Assembly: GCA_033065855.1 (NCBI GenBank)
Contig: JAVXUO010003045.1
Coordinates: 210,786-274,785 of the forward strand
From: Escallonia rubra
Taxonomy: Eukaryota; Streptophyta; Magnoliopsida; Escalloniales; Escalloniaceae
Reading direction: 5' to 3'
DNA length: 64,000 nucleotides
Shown here in pieces: positions 57,872-64,000 of this stretch. How positions within the stretch are numbered: position 1 is the stretch's first letter; every line of letters begins with the position of its first letter. The notes below the pieces were generated by a model that had not been told where the DNA came from, did no database searches, and saw nothing but the letters and a program-made list of their open reading frames with translations. The position numbers and the translations under genes are program-made.

Positions 57872-60800
57872 ATGGAATTTAACCCTGGACCTGAAGACCC
57901 ATCCGTGTTATACGACCAAGCCAACCATATCAGTACGCTCATATGGGATGGTGGAGTAAGATACATTATTTATCGACTTTCTATCGCTTACGAACGTTGT
58001 ATATACCGTTTGATATGCTTAAATTGTATTTATTAATTCGTAGGAAAGAGAACTTCTCAACACCGTAAAAGTATCTCGCGAGTTCACATCATGGAAACAG
58101 AACACCGCCCAGAAGAGGATACTACGTGGAATTGGGTTTGGGATTTTCACGCATGGGCAGATATTTCAACAGCTTGACCGGGCCTTGATAGGTGCCCTTG
58201 TTGAGAGGTGGAGAAGTGAAACGAATACGTTTCACTTCCCGCTCGGAGAGATGACAATTACCCTAGAAGATGTAGGGTTCATCTTAGGGTTGCCGGTGAC
58301 GGGGCGGCCGGTAATTGCTCCTCCGTCAGAAGCAACGAATAAGAGAACCGCTAGGGACTTCTTAACTTCGATACCCCAGGATCAATTTAGCAGTGGTGGT
58401 ATCAAGTTGAAGTGGTTGGTAGATACCTACGGGGTTTTGCCGGAAAACTATACGGGCCGTGACCTTGTGCTGTACACACAAGCCTTCCTCTGGTGGGTGG
58501 TGGGGGCAATATTATTCCCAACGACGTCGAAGAACACGGTCAGCGTGAGATATTTACCGTTGTTGGGTAACCTGGCGGAGGTTGGAGATTATGCATGGGG
58601 TGCAGCGGTTCTTTCGTATCTGTACCGAGCATTGCACAAGGCAACGAGGCCCAACTCCAAAGCCATATGTGCATGTCTCTCGCTATTGCAGGTATATCAT
58701 ATAAATCCTGTCTTCGTTATTATTTTTTTTGTTTTTGCTTTTGTTGAATCGACGATATAAATATAATTTGCCCATGTTCTCAGGTGTGGTCTTATGAACA
58801 CCTTGCTCCCGGTGCACCGACGCGTAGGGATGGAACCGATAGAGTGTGGCCTCGGTTGCGTGCTTGGGAGTACAGCTGGAAGAATAGCCACTACCGCAGG
58901 AGAGTCGATCCCCATCACAACATCACGTACTATCGAGGGGAGTTCGACCGCCTATCTCCGGGCCAATTGCGTTGGGCACCGTACATACGTTTGGCGCGAC
59001 GGGTAAAAGAGTCGTTCGTCTTCACGCTCTCCGGGTTGCAGCGCACACCCCTCATCCACTTCGAGGTCGCAGAGTGGCAGCTGCCAGACCGAGCAATGCG
59101 CCATTTTGAGTTGGAGCAGGGTTTGCCAGCCGGTGCCCCAGATATGAGGGTTAACAGGGACCCACCGGATGTCGGGCGGTTTGGCAAGGCCAATGCGCAA
59201 GAATTGTGCGCGGCCGAACTAGAGCTCTAGACTTCTTGGCAAGACACACTGGCGGCCATCGTCTCGGAACTGGACCCCATTATCAGCATCGCGGAGTACG
59301 TGAGTGGTACTTCCGCATCACGCGGAGGAGAGTAGCCCCAGTGAACTTTGAACGCGGGGCGAGGTATGCCCCTAGGGGTCAGATCGACGAGCGTATGGCA
59401 TACAATCTCGTAAGTTGCCCAACTTGTCTTGAATATAAATGTCTGATTAAAGTTACTTATTTGTTATCTCTTTGGATGTAGGTTAATGCCTCGCTTGCAT
59501 TCTTCCAGAAGTTGAGTGAGCGGAAGGATCTGATGAGCGCAATGGGCGAGGATCTTCGCCAACAGGCTGCTGCACTGGCTATAGGCTGCGGGAATTTTGT
59601 GCGGCAAGCATCGGGACAGTCTTCGGTCGACAGCCCGGGAATGGGTTATACGGGCGTCAGCCCGTATAACGTTGATCCCTCCGGGCAAGCTTCAGGGGTG
59701 AGCCAGGGAGTTGGTGGTCCCTCTGTACCGGGGATGGGACATGCTCAAGCGTCGTGGGCCGATTACAGCGGCCCGACCTTCAATTTGTTCCCAGAACCCC
59801 AACCCCTCTCTCAGAGTCAAGTCACGCAAGAATGGCCTTACGGTTTCAACGAGGCACTGCCCATTGTCCCGTGGGCGGGACCACTTGGCGGCCCCGAAGG
59901 GCAATATCAGCCGGCGGAAGAAATGGCCGACGAGCAATATCAGCCGGCCGGGGCCCCCAAAGGCGATTATCAGCCTGCCAGGGCCCCCCAAGGGGATTAT
60001 CAGCCGGCCGATCCGTTGGTTGGAGGCCAATTTCTTCCATTGCTCTTGGCCCCTCGCGGAGGGCAAGAGCAACCAGTCGACCCCCGAGGGCAATATCCGA
60101 AAGGGCATCCAGCCAAGCCCCTGAAGCCGCATAAACATGACCTAATCCAAGCCTGTTATTTTAGCGGGCCCCCCCCCCAAGACGGAGCGTCGTATGATGT
60201 GTATCACCCGCAAGGCTTGGATTACAATGCCTCGTGGAGAGAACTGTCCTCGCTGGCGCCGGGAATTTGGTTAGACAACTTTGTCATCTCGCACTACGTG
60301 CAAATTCTGAGGCAAAGGAGTCGGGAGCAGCCTAACTACGGTCCGCGCATTTTTATCCTCGATGCTTACTTTCATGGCATCCTAGTACAAGAGTATAACG
60401 ACTGGGACAAGGCGAGGAAGCAGGCGAGAAAGAAAAATGCCCAGCTCTAGTGGAGACCGTCCGCTAACCTACAAGCATATCTTGCTCGGCCGAGTCTAGT
60501 GAGCGCAGGTGTGGCAGAAGTGTTTCTAATCCCAGCTATAGTGAATTCCCACTGGTTCTTGGTTTGCTATGAACCGGTAACGAATACCGTATCAGTCCTC
60601 GACAGTCTCTACGATGATACCCCCGTGATCGGTGTGATTGAAATGTACCGAGGCTTAGGCGAGTTGGATGCCATGGTAAGATCATGTTTACTTCTTATTG
60701 TAACTTGCATATTGTAGAACTGATTAATCTTATTATGTTCACTATGTTTAATGTTTAATGCTTATTATGTGTCTCGCAGAATCTATTTGCTGCCATGGTC

Positions 60801-61100
60801 AATAGAAGCGTTCTCGAGAGAATCGAGAGAGTCGAGTGAGGCCCGTCGGGCGGGACGCAGCTTGTTTTCCGATTGAAGAGGAGTAGGCCCAAGCAACTTA
60901 ATTCCTCGGACTGCGGCGTCTTCGTCTGCATGTACATGGATTACATCTGTCGGTCGGAGAGCCTCAAGAAGACCGTCTGGACCCAAGAATGCATAGACTG
61001 CTTTAGATATAGGATGGCTTGGCAAATTATCAATGGCCGGCCTAGAGCTATTAGATTTATTGTAAATCCGTGTAATGAGGGGGCCGAGGGACCCAATTGA
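57872..61100 (+). pseudogene. PMD-Ulp1 fusion gene, right copy (three stops, one frameshift)
   Basis: Exons 57872-57955, 58044-58691, 58784-59409, 59482-60675 and 60780-61100 with GT-AG introns would give ~950 residues: start MEFNPGPEDP; plant mobile domain in exons 2-3 (FILGLPVTGRPV, then VWSYEHLAPG); a Gly/Pro/Gln linker with repeated YQPA words (~59905-60010); and an Ulp1/C48 peptidase with His in NSHWFLV (~60546), Asp in SVLDSLYDD, and Gln...Cys in QLNSSDCGVFVC (~60890-60930). Lesions: TAG at 59228 where the left copy has TGG; a 1-bp deletion near 59299; a 6-bp insertion CTCTAG giving a stop at 60448; TGA at 60837. All splice sites and the start codon are intact, unlike the left copy. Confidence 0.85.
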
Positions 61101-61329
61101 CAATGTTTGCGTATAATAACATTATATTCACTTTTTTAATTGTCCTTAAACTTCTTGAATCTTATCGTTGAATGCGATTGATGATTTCATTTGTGTTGAC
61201 TGAGATGTGATCGTTGTTGAATGCGATTGATTTGATTCACTGATATCATTGTGTTGTTGAGCTGAGTGTTTGATTTGTTCTGTGTGATTTGCTTTGACCA
61301 GGGTGAAACAAAGTGTAAAAACCAAGTGA

Positions 61330-61965
61330 GACTGTTTCTGTTGGACTGTCCGATATAACATAGATAGGGCCCGAAAAAAAAAAAACCAAGTATTGAGGAG
61401 TCTTCCTTCTACTTGAATGTCCGCTATATAGTATAGCGGACATAAATAGGGCCGAAAAAAAAAAACTAAGTGTTGGGGACTCTTCCTTCTGCTTGAATGT
61501 CCGCTATATAGTATAGCGGACGTAGATAGGGCCGCCAAATACTAAGTGTTTGTGAGGCTTCTCTCTGCTTAACTGTCAACTATATAGTATAGCGGACGTA
61601 GATAGGCCTTTTTAAAAAAACTAAGTGTTGGGGAGTTTTCCTTCTGCTTGAATGTCCGCTATATAGTATAGCGGACGTAGATAGGGCCGGAAAACAAACT
61701 AAGTGTTGGGGAGGCTTACTTCTGCTTTACTGTCTGCTATATAGTATAGCGGACGTAGATAGGGCCGAAAAAAAACTAAGTGTTGGGGAGTCTTCCTTCT
61801 GCTTGACTGTCCGCTATATAGTATAGCGGACGTAGATAGGCCCTTTTAAAAAAACTAAGTGTTGGGGAGTCTTCCTTTTGCTTGACTGTCCGCTATATAG
61901 TATAGCGGACATAAATAGGGCCGAAAAAAAAAAACTAAGTGTTGGGGAGTCTTCCTTCTGCTTGC
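61330..61965 (-). repeat. Tandem array of palindromic ~78-bp units (about 8 units)
   Basis: Same unit as 1540-2495 read on the minus strand: GTCCGCTATATAGTATAGCG-GAC palindrome, GTAGATAGGGCCG, an A-run and CTAAGTGTTGGGGAGTCTTCC on the plus strand. The first unit is degenerate. Confidence 0.9.
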
Positions 61966-61974
61966 GAAAAAACT

Positions 61975-62270
61975 ATTCGCGTACACTTTAGCGCCAAATT
62001 CATATCTTGCGAAAAATATTGGAATTTTTTTGGTCACTTGGTTTTTGCTCATTGCACCTTAGGCACACTATATAGCCCATTTCTATGAATTTCGGCGAAA
62101 ATCGAGACAAATTATTTTTTTTCGTTTTCCTATGAGGGTCTATTTGCACACACTTTAGCACCAAATTCATAGCTTGCGCAAAATGTTGTAATTTTTTTTC
62201 ACTTTTTTTTTTTTGCTCATTGCACCTTAGGTATGCTAGTTAGCCCATTATAGTATGACGGGTGTAGTTA
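61975..62270. repeat. ~167-bp direct duplication beside ORF A
   Basis: CACTTTAGC(G/A)CCAAATTCATA...TTGC, then TTTTTGCTCATTGCACCTTAGG, occurs at ~61984 and ~62151. Confidence 0.8.
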
Positions 62271-62390
62271 GAAACATAAATTCACAACATTTTACATGCT
62301 TCAAAAGACGGGATTCGCTAATTAGAATGACATGTGGATAAGTGCCGGTTGGAATGAAATCCTAACATGCAGTAGGAAGAGATATATATA

Positions 62391-62825
62391 TCACTCTTCA
62401 TTTGACATATACTCATCAGATAAGTACTGATCATTGGTTAAAATATTGTTTCTCTCGTTTGATTTGAGCTGCCTCCCACTAGCCTCGGTAATTTCTTCCG
62501 CAAGTTGAAGCATGTAAAATCGTTTTCTACGCAGCAACATCCGGTTATTCTCCATACGAATTCGGCGCACAGCTTTCTTACACTGCTTAACATTACGCCT
62601 CGACATAGTAAGTGAACGACGTTGCGGCACAGGTGCCCTCAGCGTGGTGAGATCTTGGTGTAGTGCTTCTGATTCCTCAACTCGATATGCCCATTCTCTC
62701 CGTAAACCGCAATAATACTCTCTCGGGTCCGTGTACTTCACTTCTTTGTAGTCATCGTTCCTTTCACACAACAACCACACAGTCTCACGTCCCCGCAGAC
62801 TAGAATTCCCAGGAACTCCTGCCAT
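62391..62825 (-). CDS. ORF A: intact small basic element protein (144 aa)
   Basis: Complete ORF from ATG 62825 (MAGVPGNSS) to TGA 62391. Central residues ~50-120 align without gaps to ORF B over 71 positions with about 26 identities, including LR-EW-YR, a P-P pair, and RIR-ENNRM. The tail is acidic (SDEYMSNEE). Arg/Lys-rich helices suggest nucleic-acid or protein binding. A TATA-like TTTATATATG (62866-62875 on the minus strand) lies ~42 bp before the ATG. The left copy differs by few codons apart from one stop. I recognise no family; function unknown. Confidence 0.65.
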   Translation of the reverse strand: MAGVPGNSSLRGRETVWLLCERNDDYKEVKYTDPREYYCGLRREWAYRVEESEALHQDLTTLRAPVPQRRSLTMSRRNVKQCKKAVRRIRMENNRMLLRRKRFYMLQLAEEITEASGRQLKSNERNNILTNDQYLSDEYMSNEE

Positions 62826-63209
62826 GAAAACTTAGGCGGTTCTTATGCGATGAGCATGGCTAACATATATAAATAAGCCCACACACATATACAATAAATT
62901 GGTGTGATAGCTACACAGTAGTCTGCCCATCTCTGGTGACAAGACAAGTCTCTGGACATTGAAGATGACAATAGTTGGAGACAATAGCATGCCCGTGTCA
63001 TAAAGTTGACAAGTCTTTGGTGACAAGACAAGTCTCTTTGGTGACAAGACAAGTCTCTAGTCTATTGCAGAGGCTTGTCACATCTCATAAAGTTGAACCT
63101 GTAGCATCTCATAAAGTGGTCCCGTTTCAAAGTATATATAAGTACATGCATTGCATGAAGGGCAAAGGGCATAGAGTGATATACTCCCAATTTCATAACA
63201 ACTCTGGAA
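62826..63209. promoter_or_regulatory. Bidirectional promoter between ORFs A and B (right copy)
   Basis: 384 bp with TATATATA at 63133-63140 for ORF B and a TATA-like site at 62866-62875 for ORF A. Four GACAAGTCT iterons on the plus strand (62943, 63008, 63027, 63048) and a direct repeat ATCTCATAAAGT(T/G)G (63081, 63108). The core AGAC-AA-GTCT is an inverted repeat. The left copy has two iterons. Confidence 0.55.
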
Positions 63210-63641
63210 ATGTCATATACTCCACGAGATATTTTTGAAGCAATGGGTCGTTACTGGGCGGGCGAAGATGAATTTCACTATTCTTTGCGTCCAAGTTTGC
63301 GTTACTCATCAAGCTATGTTAATACATTACGTGCAGAATGGTCTTATCGGATGAATGAATATGAGGTCTTAGTAGCTGATTCACGGAGCATGAATATACC
63401 CATACCTCGACAAAAGGCAATCAACATGCCTCGAATTACACACATGGAGCTTGAAAGGGCACTGCATCGAATACGTGAAGAAAATAATAGAATGAGAGTT
63501 CGTCAAAGTAGGCATAACTTACGTCGTATGGCACGTGATGCACATGAAGATGGCAACAACAATGAAGCACAAGTATACTGGAACATGAGCTTCGAAGAAG
63601 GATCTGTTTCCGATGCTCCAGTTTCAGATGAAGATGACTGA
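63210..63641 (+). CDS. ORF B: intact small basic element protein (143 aa)
   Basis: Complete ORF from ATG 63210 (MSYTPRDIFEAMGRYW) to TGA 63641. An aromatic N-terminus is followed by the region shared with ORF A (TLRAEWSYRMNEYEVL to RHNLRRMARDA, with RIREENNRM) and an acidic tail ending SDEDD. Transcribed away from ORF A from a shared promoter. Likely an accessory protein of the element, for example DNA binding at the palindromes or iterons; that is inference only. Confidence 0.65.
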   Translation: MSYTPRDIFEAMGRYWAGEDEFHYSLRPSLRYSSSYVNTLRAEWSYRMNEYEVLVADSRSMNIPIPRQKAINMPRITHMELERALHRIREENNRMRVRQSRHNLRRMARDAHEDGNNNEAQVYWNMSFEEGSVSDAPVSDEDD

Positions 63642-63884
63642 AGATCGAGTTCTTCTAAGGCTATAAGGCCTCCGCTTAGGCCGGGGTTCGGGAAGGTCGG
63701 AACTAAGTGTCTGGTCCGTGCCAACCATTTTCTGGTCCAAGTTGCAGACAATGATCTGCACCACTATGACTTGAGATCCTCAGCTGTGCACCTTTTGTTT
63801 GTGTGTGGGTTTCCGTGGTGCGTGGATGTATTACGATAATACTTCCTCGCTAATCATGTATTGTGTTAGACTTTCTTTCTACGG

Positions 63885-64000
63885 TGCCGTCCGCTTTATA
63901 GTATGGCGGATCTGGATAGAAACAGAAAAAACTTTCTGCTGGGCCGTCCGCTCTACTATATAGCGGACGGCCAAGCAGAAAGACAGATGGCCAACCCTTA
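63885..64000 (+). repeat. Start of a further palindromic array
   Basis: Two units (GTCCGCTTTATAGTATGGCG and GTCCGCTCTACTATATAGCG types, the latter followed by GCAGAAAGACAGAT) in the same orientation as 1540-2495; cut by the window end. Confidence 0.85.

Larger units (their letters stand above)
57051..64000 (+). mobile_element. PMD-Ulp1 element, right copy (partial, cut by window end)
   Basis: Order: terminal ~100 bp, six palindromes, PMD-Ulp1 gene (+), palindromic array in reverse orientation to the left copy's, ORF A (-), ORF B (+), and the start of a second array in forward orientation. Relative to the left copy the PMD gene is inverted, but A/B is not. No transposase is seen in the window part. 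Confidence 0.75.

Overview
This window is nuclear DNA of a flowering plant, most likely a core eudicot. Genes carry GT-AG introns, intergenic DNA is AT-rich, and two single-copy plant genes sit in a sea of transposons (MULE, CACTA, Helitron, LTR elements, MITEs). I cannot name the species. No tRNA, rRNA or CRISPR was found.

Host genes. (1) 7856-18673 (+) encodes an intact 269-residue SnRK1 beta subunit (KINB1/AKINbeta1 type) in four exons; its large introns hold transposon debris, including a 1.1 kb MULE-derived MITE with a perfect 9-bp target duplication. (2) 39445-41130 (-) encodes an intact 561-residue F-box/WD40 protein of the At5g21040 (FBX2) type, in one coding exon behind a probable 5'UTR intron. 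Their Arabidopsis counterparts, as I remember them, lie close together on chromosome 5, so this looks like conserved microsynteny stretched by insertions.

Transposons between them. An LTR element without gag-pol lies at 21075-25451 (401/421-bp LTRs, TSD CTTGT). A complete MULE lies at 27385-33032 (about 80-bp TIRs, 9-bp TSD ATTAGATTA), with a decayed MuDR-type transposase and, on the other strand, a small GRF zinc-finger/membrane protein. From 34.3 to 37.8 kb is low-complexity and GC-rich tandem-repeat DNA. From 43.3 to 56.7 kb is a nested stack: a CACTA end, then a probable Helitron (44061-56713) with an RPA70-like gene, cut in two by an 8.1 kb CACTA element (47063-55210) with truncated TNP2 and Ptta/En-Spm genes and several minisatellites.

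Window ends. Positions 1-6880 and 57051-64000 are two copies of one unusual element. Each has a spliced gene fusing a plant mobile domain to an Ulp1-type cysteine protease (both copies broken, at different places), an array of about 80-bp units built on a CGTCCGC...GCGGACG palindrome, six related palindromes upstream of the gene, and a divergent pair of small basic proteins (A and B, 144 and 143 residues) that are paralogues of each other. The A/B pair is intact in the right-hand copy. The orientations suggest that the full element is a giant inverted repeat with the PMD-Ulp1 gene in each arm and A/B at the centre, both copies being cut by the window edges. This is the best candidate here for something undescribed.
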